Positions 27,430-35,980 of a stretch of 64,000 nt of DNA are shown one piece after another. Each line of letters starts with the position of its first letter. The first letter of the stretch is position 1. Position numbers and translations under genes: made by a program. This stretch comes from Oscillatoria princeps RMCB-10 (GTDB lineage Bacteria > Cyanobacteriota > Cyanobacteriia > Cyanobacteriales > Oscillatoriaceae). Where the stretch lies: the NCBI GenBank assembly GCA_019359235.1, contig JAHHHT010000018.1, positions 62,001 to 126,000 of the forward strand, written 5' to 3'. The notes under the pieces were generated by a model. It had not been told where the DNA came from. It did no database searches and saw only the letters and a list, made by a program, of their open reading frames with translations.

Positions 27430-28803
27430 CTACTTGACAGATATTGCACGCACCAGCCCACTGACAGGCAGGTCAAAACCTGCAGCCCAACGACATGCTA
27501 ACACAATAGCGAGCAATGCTAAAAGCAGTGCGGTTGCCTTTATGTCCTGTTTTACGCAAGTCAGCTTCTCGCGCCAAAGACCAAAAATTATTGCCCCATA
27601 AAACGGAAGGTCATTGAGCGCAACTACCAGAACAGCTCCCGGAAGCCCCATCAGGGAGAACCCCACCGGCAATCCGATGATAACGAACAAAAATTTCAAC
27701 TGGTTCCCCAAGGCAGGATAGCTCGGCTTGCCAACAGCAAAAAGCGCCGGATCGATTGTCTGGGTGAGAACGCGCGGCCAAATGCCCAGGGCCAATACCG
27801 GCAGCATCCAGCCGGCCTGAATGTACCTTTTGTCATACAGTACCGCAATCAGGATATCCCCGAAGCTGACCGCTATCGTCAAGACCAGTGCCATTGCCAT
27901 CAGAACAGGCTTGCGGTTCTTTTGAATCTTGGCGCGAAAAGTTTCGCGAGGAAGGTCGGCTAGCTTTGAAAAAGCCGGAAAAATCACCTTACTGCTGAGC
28001 GCCCCTAAAACATTGCGCGGCATGTCAGAGAGCGTAAAGGCAATGCCATAAACACCCAGCATCTCAAATGAGATTAATTTCCCCAGAATTACCCGGTCTG
28101 CTTGATCTGCCAGAAATGTGACAGCCGTCGAAAGGAAGATCCACTTACCAAAAGAAAAGATGCTTTTGGCTGCCTCTCGATCCCAAACAAAGCGGTTCGG
28201 CGGTCGGCCATTCAACTGGTGGCTCCACACCATCCGCACCACATCCGACACCAGCCCTCCTGCGACGATCGCCCAGATGCTTGGACTGAACCAAGCCCAG
28301 ACAATCATTACCGCAATGGAGACAATCTGCCCCCCCAACTCAAAAATTGCCAGCTGACCAACGAGCATGTGCCGGTTGAGCGTGAACAGCGCGGTGGAGG
28401 TAAACCCGGAAATAATCGTGCTCAGACCCACCACCGGGAGCAACAACTTTAGCTGGGGCTCTCCGTAGAAATCGGCAACCGGCTTTGCCAGCAAAAGGCA
28501 ACCAAACCACAGACAAAAACCGCGAATCACCTGCAATGTCCAGGCGGTATTCAGAAAATCTGGGTCGTCCCCGCGCTTATTCTGGATAATGCTCGGACCG
28601 ATGCCAATGTCTGAGAACAGGTGCAAACCAACTATGAAGACAGAGATCAGGGCCATGAGGCCGAACAATTTTGGCTCCAGCAAACGAGTCAGGATCAGGT
28701 TACTGCCGAATCGCAGAATCTGACTTGCCCCATAGCCGGCCAAAGTCCAGATAGTCCCTTGGATGGCAAGCTTTTTAAGTGATAGCGTTGCTTCGGTTTT
28801 CAT
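27430..28803 (-). CDS. Polysaccharide flippase, Wzx/MOP superfamily
   Basis: A 457-residue protein with about twelve to fourteen membrane segments and the family N-terminus KKLAIQGTIWTLAGYGASQI. LTRLLEPKLFGLMALISVF and GIGPSIIQ are characteristic of Wzx-type/RfbX lipid-linked oligosaccharide flippases. It would move undecaprenyl-linked repeat units to the periplasmic face for the Wzy-like polymerase. ATG 28803 is preceded closely by GGAGTT. A GTG at 28818 would add five residues. It is probably the first gene of the minus-strand operon that continues to about 17 kb. Confidence 0.87.
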   Translation of the reverse strand: MKTEATLSLKKLAIQGTIWTLAGYGASQILRFGSNLILTRLLEPKLFGLMALISVFIVGLHLFSDIGIGPSIIQNKRGDDPDFLNTAWTLQVIRGFCLWFGCLLLAKPVADFYGEPQLKLLLPVVGLSTIISGFTSTALFTLNRHMLVGQLAIFELGGQIVSIAVMIVWAWFSPSIWAIVAGGLVSDVVRMVWSHQLNGRPPNRFVWDREAAKSIFSFGKWIFLSTAVTFLADQADRVILGKLISFEMLGVYGIAFTLSDMPRNVLGALSSKVIFPAFSKLADLPRETFRAKIQKNRKPVLMAMALVLTIAVSFGDILIAVLYDKRYIQAGWMLPVLALGIWPRVLTQTIDPALFAVGKPSYPALGNQLKFLFVIIGLPVGFSLMGLPGAVLVVALNDLPFYGAIIFGLWREKLTCVKQDIKATALLLALLAIVLACRWAAGFDLPVSGLVRAISVK

Positions 28804-28818
28804 AACTCCTGCATTCAC

Positions 28819-29492
28819 TCCCCAGCACCCTTGAGCGCAAATTTACCCGCCCGCAACACCAAACGGCAGTGCCGGTCAAGTCGCTAATCAACAAAAACTA
28901 ACCGGCTGTTAGTTTTTCCCCACTCCTCAAGCCTTAGCGCAGCTGTCTTACTAAAATGCTCAACTTTCTTTGAATCGGATTGAGCCGGCTCACCTGGGCG
29001 GGGTGTCAGCCAGCAGCGGTATGAAAGCCGTTTCAATCGTGCCAATTCCTCGCTATCTCCCGACCTATTTTCAATAAATAAGCTACTTATAATCTAATTT
29101 GCATAGCTTGCAAGCAGTATCTCCCTAAAGAGTGATTTTATGCCGGCCTGCTAAACGACAGTTCAGCAGGCAGACATAAATGAACCCGCTCCCACTAAAT
29201 CAATCAAAAACCAATCCCGCCAGACTGTGTTGCCATTTTGGCAAGCCTTTATAAAATTTACATATCTAAATTGGAGCGGGCTCACCTGCAGAGTTGAGCC
29301 CGCTCCAGCTGGATCACTCCCTGTGCGCTAAACAGCGGCAGCGAGCGCTCAGAGGTCATTTATAAAGAAAAAGTGATGTCTGACTTAAAAGCGGTTTCTC
29401 ACCAGCGCCTTTCCAGCCAAAGCGCTTGAGTGCGTGCGCCTGCGGTGGGCTGCTTGGGCGGTGCGGGGCGTCTCCCTGTGCTGAACGCCGAT
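28819..29492. other. Spacer between WecG-like and flippase genes with two hairpins
   Basis: No gene is supported in these 675 bases. They probably hold the promoter of the minus-strand polysaccharide operon. A TTATAATCTAA box lies near 29089. Around 29143-29172 CCTGCTaaacgacagttcAGCAGG can form a hairpin. A stronger one at 29272-29307 is annotated separately. Confidence 0.4.
29272..29307. terminator. Perfect 13-bp hairpin, possible bidirectional terminator
   Basis: TGGAGCGGGCTCA and its exact reverse complement flank a 10-base loop, about 185 bp downstream of the WecG-like gene on its own strand. There is no U-run on either side, so classical intrinsic termination is doubtful. It may instead be a palindromic repeat unit or RNA-stabilising element. 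Confidence 0.4.
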
Positions 29493-30533
29493 TCAGCTCG
29501 GTTGCTGTGAGAGGCGGGTGACGCGCTCAGTCGAGGAACTTGAAAAAAACCGGCGCACCGCAGCCCTAGCGAGCAGTTCAATAGCAAACGGAATGCCTTG
29601 GATAAGATACCGTTTCCCCAGTCGCCCGGGCTCTTGAAGCAGACGGTGCAGCCACTCCAAGCCCGCCTGCTGCACCCACACCGGAGCCCGCTGAACATCA
29701 CCGCTCAGGAAGCTGAAGCTGATCCCCACACCCAGCCACCAAGCCTGAGGCAGTTTGTCCCGCAGCTGTTCGATCAGCAATTCTTGTTTTGGACTTCCCA
29801 GAGCCACATACACGATATCGGGTTTGGCACAAACCACTGCCGCCACTAGCATCTCCCACTGGGGCTCATTGTTTTCAAACCCCATCTGCGGGTAAAAGGT
29901 GCCGGCAATCTTCAGCTCGGGGTAGCGCCCCTGCAGCTCAAAAGCCGCCGCCTCTGCTGTGCCCGGGTTGCCGCCCAGCAAAAAGATTGATTTGCATCGA
30001 TTGGCAGCCTGTGCGCTCAAACTCCAAATCAGGTTTGAACCGGCAACCCTCTGTGGCAGTGGCGTCCCCTGCAGCCGGCAAGCCCACACCAGCGGCATGC
30101 CGTCGGCCACAAAAAGAGTTGCTTTCGAGTACAGATCCCTGCAATCCGGCTGCTGTAAGAACTTCCGCAGCAAGTCCAGGTTCATGGTCACCACCCAGCC
30201 GCCACGGCTGGCATCAAGCTCATCCAGGATGTGACAGACACACCGCTCCTCCGTGATGGCGTGCAACCGGGCTCCAGAAAGCCGCACCACCAAATCTTCT
30301 AACCGATTTAGGGATTGCTCGTCGCCGGGGGGTTCGGCTGCAGGAAGTCCGCCCCGGGATTCTGCCTGCGGGTGGCCAGATGTCCCGTCATGCGCCAAGG
30401 GCGATACGGCAGCGCTTTCGCTTCTCTCCCCATCACTCTCCAGTTGCCCTCGGCCCGCTAGCACTGCCTCCTCCAATGAAATCGATTGCAGCCCCAGCGA
30501 GCTGGCTTGAAAAGCTTTTACATATCGCAACAT
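29493..30533 (-). CDS. WecG/TagA/CpsF family glycosyltransferase
   Basis: A 346-residue enzyme. The conserved domain (about 85-320) shows VTMNLDLLRKF, LFVADGMPLVWA, LLGGNPGTAEAAA, YVALGSPKQELLI and a C-terminal QEPGRLGKRYL, all hallmarks of the WecG/TagA fold. It would add the second sugar (such as a ManNAc-type residue) to a lipid-linked primer at the cytoplasmic membrane. The N-terminus is unusual: residues 25-75 are a low-complexity insert (GERSESAAVSPLAHDGTSG and following) absent from typical 250-residue members. The gene precedes the flippase operon with a 690-bp gap and may have its own promoter. Confidence 0.87.
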   Translation of the reverse strand: MLRYVKAFQASSLGLQSISLEEAVLAGRGQLESDGERSESAAVSPLAHDGTSGHPQAESRGGLPAAEPPGDEQSLNRLEDLVVRLSGARLHAITEERCVCHILDELDASRGGWVVTMNLDLLRKFLQQPDCRDLYSKATLFVADGMPLVWACRLQGTPLPQRVAGSNLIWSLSAQAANRCKSIFLLGGNPGTAEAAAFELQGRYPELKIAGTFYPQMGFENNEPQWEMLVAAVVCAKPDIVYVALGSPKQELLIEQLRDKLPQAWWLGVGISFSFLSGDVQRAPVWVQQAGLEWLHRLLQEPGRLGKRYLIQGIPFAIELLARAAVRRFFSSSSTERVTRLSQQPS

Positions 30534-31722
30534 AATCGGTTCGGGTTTTAAGTAGTTTCACTTATTTTATATTAAATTGTTGGAACTCAGCTTCATAAAT
30601 CCGTCATTTTACGTAGGAGTCAGTGAGGGCGCACAGCCTCCCGGCTCTCAAAGTCTGAGAGCCTTTTGCCGCAGGCAATAGGAATTACGCTGGATTACTT
30701 TATCTTTAAAAACTTCAGGGAACCGGCGACTTCGCAAGGCGGTTCGGAAGGCGCAAGGCGGAAGGCGTCCCCACCACTGCTCCCAACCCCTATCTTCCCT
30801 TATACCGCTTCACTTTTTATTTGCTATCTGCAGCAGGGTAAAGGGAGAGTAGGGGGCTGAAAAGGAAGAGGTGAGGGGGGAAATTCCCTCTCTCCCTCTC
30901 TCCCTCCCTCTCAAGACTTGCAAGCACTCTCCCACTCTCCCCAAATCTGAAAAACCTACCTTTCTCAGGAGGGAGGCTGGGGGAGAAACTCTCTTTCTTC
31001 GTCTTTCTACCTTTAGCGGGAAAAACAGGAAATTATAAAAAGTAATTAAACAGAAAAAAGACAAGTGTCAGCGAACCGGCCCTTCCTCAAAAAGTCAGTC
31101 AGCCTCAGGCTGTAACGACCTGCGCCCCTTGACAGCTGTTCTAAGCGGGATGCACGCCTCCTCTGCCCTCCCTGAGACTGATCCCCGTTCATCCTAAAGG
31201 GGTAGGGAGCGGCTGCCTGACGCCCGCAGAAGGCAGGGAACGAGCTTGAGAAAGGGAGCATCCCACTCAAGCAAAAATATTACCCGAGGGAGGAGCGGGG
31301 GAGCCGGACGCGGGCGCAGAGGAAAAGCCGGGATTTTTGCCCTTTAGTTCGGTTGATTGGCCAAATCGGTACGCACTAGAAATTGCTCGCCAAGGGAGAG
31401 GTCAGCAGCACCCAGCTCTTGCAAAAACATATCTTTCGCGGTAAAACTGCTGAGTAAATCTGTGTGCGTAGCGCCAAGGGGCGAACCCCAAAGCTATCGC
31501 CCCGGCTGATGTCACCAGCCGGGGCGATAGCCCGCTTGGCACTGCCGCACCGAAAGTTCTCCCCTTTACAGTTAAACAGCAGCCTCAGGACTGCCAGACT
31601 CCCCCCAAGGCAAAGATACTCGCCAATAATCTTTCTTTAGAATGAGGACACAGGAGCGATAAAATGCGAAGATATTACAACAACTCAATTGTGATAGGCT
31701 GTGTCGCTAGCCCTCTGATTCC
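30534..31722. other. Long non-coding spacer with low-complexity tracts and a strong hairpin
   Basis: About 1.2 kb with no credible gene. Between about 30870 and 30920 there are CCCTCTCTCCCT tracts, and 30960-30990 has CAGGAGGGAGGCTGGGGGAG. GAGCATCCCACTC (about 31257) resembles repeats at 46108 and 46255. The hairpin at 31493-31531 is annotated separately. The final 100 bases are AT-rich and probably carry the promoter of the response-regulator/kinase gene, but no clear -35/-10 pair was found. Confidence 0.4.
31493..31531. repeat. Perfect 16-bp inverted repeat with flanking outer arms
   Basis: GCTATCGCCCCGGCTG and its exact reverse complement enclose a 7-base loop, ATGTCAC. Outside it, GCCAAG on the left and CTTGGC on the right can pair again, giving a longer interrupted stem. 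It lies about 190 bp upstream of the response-regulator/histidine-kinase gene. No U-run follows. It could be a palindromic repeat, a protein-binding site or a leader RNA structure. Confidence 0.6.
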
Positions 31723-32880
31723 ATGAATCATTTGTCTGTTCTTCCTAATAAAACTGATTGCATTCTCGTCGTGGATGACTCTCCAGATAATGTCTTGCTG
31801 ATTCAGACAATTCTGGAAGAAGAGGGATACGAAATTATCACCGCCGAGAATGGCAGTTCCGCCTTAGCCCAGATTCAGAAGTCCCCACCAGATTTGGTGC
31901 TGCTCGACGTGATGATGCCGGGGATGGATGGCTACGAGGTGACTCGGCGCATCCGTGAAAATACTAAATTGCCGTTCATACCCATTTTGCTGATCACAGC
32001 CTATGACCAGTCCAGCCTGGTGCAGGGATTGGACATGGGGGCAGATGACTTCATCCGCAAGCCGGTGGAGCTCGATGAACTGCTGGCGCGGGTGCGCTCC
32101 CTTCTCAGGCTCAAGCACAGCATTGACGAGCGCGACCAGATGGCCCGCCTGCGAGAGGATTTTGTCTCTCGCCTCACCCACGACTTGCGCACGCCCCTAG
32201 TCGCGGCAGATAAAATGATTGGCTTGCTGCAGGGGGGCGCTATGGGAGAAATCTCGCCGGCTTGCTCGGAAGCGCTCACCACTATGGCTCGCAGCAACCA
32301 AAACCTGCTGAAAATGGTGAATACCCTGCTGGAAGTCTACCGCTATGAAGCAGGTCGCAAGAGCCTCAACTTTTTTCCCGTTGACCTGCGCGAGCTGATC
32401 TGTGAGGTGGCCGAAGAACTGGCTCCCTTAGCTAACGCCAAAGGTCTGTCTCTGAAATTAGACCTGGCTGAGAGTGCGGGCAATTGCAATGGCAAAACCG
32501 GCACCGCAGTCGGAGATCGCCTGGAACTCCACCGGCTGATCACCAACTTGGTGGGAAATGCCATCCAATTCACAGATGCCGGTGTCGTGGAAATCCGCCT
32601 GAAAGCTGCGCCTGCCCCCCCAGCCGCTCACCTCACCGACAGGAATATTCCCTGGGTAGCCATTGAGGTAGAAGATACTGGACCGGGCATCGGCGCGGCA
32701 GATCGGGAGCGGATATTTGAACGCTTCCTTCAGGGGAACCACAAACGCTCGGGCAGTGGTTTGGGGCTGCACCTGTCTCGCCAAATTGTGGAAGCCCATC
32801 AAGGAACCATCGAGGTGATGTCTGAGTTGGGTAAAGGCAGCGTGTTCGCTGTCCGCTTGCCAACTAAGCAGGTTGCCTAG
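31723..32880 (+). CDS. Hybrid two-component protein: response-regulator receiver followed by histidine kinase
   Basis: A 385-residue cytoplasmic protein. The receiver domain (about 13-130) has the acidic pair DD18-19, phospho-acceptor Asp62 in LLDVMMPGMDG, and KP113-114. The HisKA domain follows with His153 in THDLRTP, and the ATPase domain shows N279 (LVGNAIQF), DTGPGIG and GSGLGLHLS. All catalytic residues are present. The receiver-then-kinase order, with no membrane or sensor segment, is common in cyanobacteria and implies that the receiver controls the kinase after input from another phosphodonor. The output partner is not in the window. Its stop codon overlaps that of the convergent hydrolase gene. 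Confidence 0.92.
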   Translation: MNHLSVLPNKTDCILVVDDSPDNVLLIQTILEEEGYEIITAENGSSALAQIQKSPPDLVLLDVMMPGMDGYEVTRRIRENTKLPFIPILLITAYDQSSLVQGLDMGADDFIRKPVELDELLARVRSLLRLKHSIDERDQMARLREDFVSRLTHDLRTPLVAADKMIGLLQGGAMGEISPACSEALTTMARSNQNLLKMVNTLLEVYRYEAGRKSLNFFPVDLRELICEVAEELAPLANAKGLSLKLDLAESAGNCNGKTGTAVGDRLELHRLITNLVGNAIQFTDAGVVEIRLKAAPAPPAAHLTDRNIPWVAIEVEDTGPGIGAADRERIFERFLQGNHKRSGSGLGLHLSRQIVEAHQGTIEVMSELGKGSVFAVRLPTKQVA

Positions 32881-34532
32881 CGGGGCTGGCTCTGGATAAA
32901 CGCTTTCAGCGCTGCTTGAGTCTGGCTGGGAATCTCTGTTGCCAGGCGCACCGGAAATGCCGGTGTGGAAGCGTACTGGGCGTACTCTGGCGTCAGAAAA
33001 ATTCCGTACTGGGCAGCATCGGACGTCATTTGCGCTGCCATCGCCAGAACGGTGGCTTTGACATAGTTGCGAATGTCAGCCGCTTGCTCGCCGACCACTT
33101 CACCGCCCGTCAGCGCCGTACTCGCTCTGCGAGCCTGATCGCCAGTAGTGCTGGGATCTTTAACGCTCAGATGGGTGCCTCCAATCACACCGGCAAGCCA
33201 TTTGGGAGAGGGCAGTTTGGCAAAACCGGCAATCTGTTCGGCGATCGCAGGGGTTGTCTTATCTGCAGAGCCGGCCACCATTAGCACCGGCACCCGCACC
33301 TGGCTCAAGCCGGTTTCCCCAAACAGCAGCGAGGTGGTTGGATTGAGGGCGACGGCGCTTTTGATGCGGGGATCGCCCAGCCGGTAGCGGTCTTCCGGAA
33401 GTCCGCCGGCAACGCACTGCAGCCCCTCCCCCAAACTTAAGGCAACTAAATTTCTCTGACAGCGCTGTTTCAAGCCGGCAAGCTGCAACTCCCCACCGGC
33501 AGCCGACAGCACTGTCCCACCCCCCATCGAATACCCGACCGCCATCACTCTATCCGCTGCCAGTTTGCCCTGGAGTGGGCCGGCTGTTTTGTTGAGTTTC
33601 TCCAGTTCGTCAAGGACAAAACTGATATCTTTGGGGCGCTCCAAAAACTCCTGCGGCTGAATCCCCGGTCCCTTGCCGGCGGCTGCCAAATCCACCTGAG
33701 TCTGGTTGCTGCCCGGATGTTCCAGGGCGACCGCCACATAGCCGTGAGACGCCAGATGCTCTGCCAGATAGCGCATGTCGGAACGCACAGACCCCATCCC
33801 GTGGGAGAAGACCGCCACCGGCTTGGCGCTTGTAGCCGCCGCTGACCAGTAAATATCAACCGGAATGGTGCGCTGGCGCTGGGAATCATTCAAAGTTAAG
33901 GTGAGCACCCGCACCTCGGCAGGACCGGGTTTGCTGGGGTCAAAAGGCAAAGTGAGCGCCGGTTTCTGGGGAGCAAGTTGGGGGGCAATCGCCGCCATAA
34001 ACCGCTGCGTTTGCCAAAAAGACGTGTTCAAGTTTCCCATCACCTCAAACGCCTTCCCCAAATCAATATTCAGGCGCTGACTGGGATAGGCTTCTATAAA
34101 GTTGAGTACCGACAGCCCTTCTGGTGCCTTCGCCCCCAGAACCAGTGCCGCTCTCAGCGCTTGCACTCCCGCTGTGTCCCGTCGGGGTGTCACCGCAGCC
34201 AGGTCTGAAAGAATGGCAGTGCCAATCCGAGTGTTGAGCAATTTGCTGACCGTGACAACTCCCAGGGGGACTTTCACCCTAAGTGCTCCTAAAACTGCGC
34301 TGCGCTGTTGAGAAGACAGCCGTCTCGCGTAACCGTCAAGAGCGTCAGGAACTGTGCCGGTGTCAGCAACAGTTCGCAGATCGGCAACAGAGATTGATTC
34401 CGCCAAAGGGCCAAAGCGAATCACAACCGTTTCAGCGGCTTGTGCCGGTGCCCTCACTCCGCCCAGCTGTGTGATGGCAATAGCACAGAGAAAGCCGGCA
34501 ATTCTCGACAGCCCTTTTAAGCTTGAGCGCAT
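32877..34532 (-). CDS. Exported alpha/beta hydrolase with DUF1400 domain
   Basis: A 551-residue protein. Residues 1-33 are a signal peptide (hydrophobic LSRIAGFLCAIAITQLGG, cleavage near AQAAE). About 34-160 matches the cyanobacterial DUF1400 domain, beginning ETVVIRFGPLAESISVADL. The hydrolase domain has the oxyanion region FSHGMGSVRSD, the nucleophile elbow GYSMGGG, and a late GGTHLSVKDP that may supply the His. The acid is likely the Asp in AGSADKTTP. It may act as a periplasmic or outer-membrane lipase/esterase (platelet-activating-factor-acetylhydrolase-like). The substrate is unknown. The gene is convergent with the two-component gene and shares four bases with it. Confidence 0.85.
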   Translation of the reverse strand: MRSSLKGLSRIAGFLCAIAITQLGGVRAPAQAAETVVIRFGPLAESISVADLRTVADTGTVPDALDGYARRLSSQQRSAVLGALRVKVPLGVVTVSKLLNTRIGTAILSDLAAVTPRRDTAGVQALRAALVLGAKAPEGLSVLNFIEAYPSQRLNIDLGKAFEVMGNLNTSFWQTQRFMAAIAPQLAPQKPALTLPFDPSKPGPAEVRVLTLTLNDSQRQRTIPVDIYWSAAATSAKPVAVFSHGMGSVRSDMRYLAEHLASHGYVAVALEHPGSNQTQVDLAAAGKGPGIQPQEFLERPKDISFVLDELEKLNKTAGPLQGKLAADRVMAVGYSMGGGTVLSAAGGELQLAGLKQRCQRNLVALSLGEGLQCVAGGLPEDRYRLGDPRIKSAVALNPTTSLLFGETGLSQVRVPVLMVAGSADKTTPAIAEQIAGFAKLPSPKWLAGVIGGTHLSVKDPSTTGDQARRASTALTGGEVVGEQAADIRNYVKATVLAMAAQMTSDAAQYGIFLTPEYAQYASTPAFPVRLATEIPSQTQAALKAFIQSQPR

Positions 34533-34630
34533 AAATATTCTTGCTGATTGCTGCTACGGGTTTACAGGCAATTTTCAAGTCCCGTATCGGGCAATCAGTC
34601 GATTTTTCCAGACTGTCAGCGGATTCTCAT

Positions 34631-34724
34631 ATAGCGGCTCTCAGTTGGGTGAACTGCGGCCCATAAACCCTGTTTCTTAAAGAAACCGGGTTTCTCAGTA
34701 CCTCACTAATAGGAGAAACGCTAT
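34631..34724 (+). mobile_element. MITE-like element family A, copy 2
   Basis: A 94-bp element with left end ATAGCGGCTCTCAG and right end GGAGAAACGCTAT. It shares TTGGGTGAACT, the TTTCTTAAAGAAACCGGGTT centre and CAGTACCTCACTAATA with the other copies. It is flanked by AT/TA bases, in keeping with insertion at a TA target. It lies 100 bp upstream of the hydrolase gene start. Confidence 0.75.
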
Positions 34725-34767
34725 ATCAGCTCTGATAACTGCAAGCGCGCAGACCGGCACTCTGAAT

Positions 34768-34919
34768 TATAGCGGGCAAGCATCTGGGTGGAGTACAGTC
34801 TGGAGATCCCCCCAAACCCCCCTTAAAAAGGGGGGCTTTGAGAATGCTCCCCCCCTTTTTAAGGGGGGGCTAGGGGGGGATCTAATATCTGTACCTCACT
34901 CGGTTGAAATCTGCTATAG
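34768..34919 (-). mobile_element. MITE-like element family B, copy 1
   Basis: A roughly 150-bp element whose copy at 39342-39492 is in the opposite orientation. Shared blocks include CATCTGGGTGGAGTACAGTC, GGAGATCCCCCCAAACCCCC, AAAAAGGGGGG and ATCTAATATCTGTACCTCAC. The ends form imperfect inverted repeats (TATAGCGG...CTGCTATA). The G/C tracts pair internally into a long hairpin. It has no coding capacity. Confidence 0.75.
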
Positions 34920-35126
34920 CAATGCCCCACGCCCCACGCCCCACGCCCCACGCCCAGTCCGCAATGGCTCGGCAAGATGCCGGCGCTACCTGGGGGCGGG
35001 TTTATTAATATTCTGAGTTATGTCCCAAAGATTTCGGGTGAGCCCCGCCCCTACTTAAGATTCCATAAATTTTAAATGAGTGACTGGGGCCTTAGCCCCA
35101 TTACTGAAAGCGACTACCCACCCTTA

Positions 35127-35438
35127 TTATGGGTAATTTTGCAAGTAAATTATTTGGGCACTATCTATCTCAACCGGCGTTTCTAAATACAATCTTAGGA
35201 GTTCAATATTCACCTCCCACAGCTGCGCGAATAGCGGCGGCGAAGCTCCCCCGTCTGAGGATTCAGATTCTAGAATATGCAAGCCGGCCACTTTAGCGGA
35301 TACGATGTGGTACTTAGCGCCCCATTTGAATTTAAAATAGACGGACTTGTGGTGAATGTCTTGGCTGCTTCTTATTCCTGCCCGGTAAAACGCTAGTTTT
35401 ATATCTAGCATATTCCAATCATTTTTCTTAGCCCTCAT
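35127..35438 (-). CDS. Hypothetical protein
   Basis: A 103-residue protein from the ATG at 35438. The frame is open further upstream to 35594, but the added part is Pro/Ser-rich and looks non-coding. It contains SVYFKFKWGAKYHIVSAKVAG and ends with VEIDSAQIIYLQNYP. It is probably alpha/beta and cytoplasmic, with no signal or membrane segment. No family is recognised. There is no strong ribosome binding site. AT content is higher than in neighbouring genes, in line with a transferred accessory gene. Confidence 0.45.
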   Translation of the reverse strand: MRAKKNDWNMLDIKLAFYRAGIRSSQDIHHKSVYFKFKWGAKYHIVSAKVAGLHILESESSDGGASPPLFAQLWEVNIELLRLYLETPVEIDSAQIIYLQNYP

Positions 35439-35980
35439 AGCCAGTGCGGAGTTAGATTTTCTAAGGGGTGAAATAATTTGGTAAGTTCGCGGGTGAGGTG
35501 CGCCAATTGGGCTCCCTTTCGGGCTGTTTTTCGCGCCGGCCCACCGGCAGGGCGGGGGTTGGGTGGCAGTTCGCAGCTGTAGCGGGGATAGCAATGATGC
35601 TGTTGGCGAATTAATGGGGGATTATACCCCCCCGCAGCAAGCGGAATATCGCTTAATTGGTTGGAGAGAAGGAGGCAGAGCCTCCTTTCAGGCGTTCCCA
35701 GGCAGAGCCTGGGAACGAGGGGAAACAGCTGAAAGTCAAAAGAAACTCGGTAACAGAGATTTCAAGACCGGCGCGACCGGATCTGTTTTTGCCCCGCCCG
35801 CACTGGCCCGTTGCGGTGGCGAGTGTTCCCAGACACCCCTCTGGCGGCTGACGAGTGCGGGAGAGTAGCGACTTTGCCGAGCAACGGTTCGCCCGTCGCC
35901 CTCAAAGAGGTAATTTTTTACCCCCACAGAGAGGTGCAGGCGGAGCGTTTTATTGATCAGGATGCGAACGCTGGCCATCT
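35439..35980. repeat. Spacer with GTTCCCAGGC palindromic repeats
   Basis: Around 35692-35720 the sequence GCGTTCCCAGGC, AGA, GCCTGGGAACG is a palindromic repeat that recurs in diverged form at about 43660 and 43705. AGGCAGAGCCT is repeated. No gene is supported. An 80-codon minus-strand frame at 35736-35978 lies just downstream of the methyltransferase but has no recognisable family, so it is left out. Confidence 0.45.

Larger units (their letters stand above)
34533..35126. repeat. Spacer holding two MITE-like elements and further repeats
   Basis: Besides the two elements annotated separately, bases 34919-34958 carry tandem CCCCACG units and 34994-35053 carry a second copy of the dispersed GC-rich repeat seen at 7556. 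No gene is supported. The spacer marks the left edge of the accessory segment that runs to about 39.5 kb. Confidence 0.6.
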
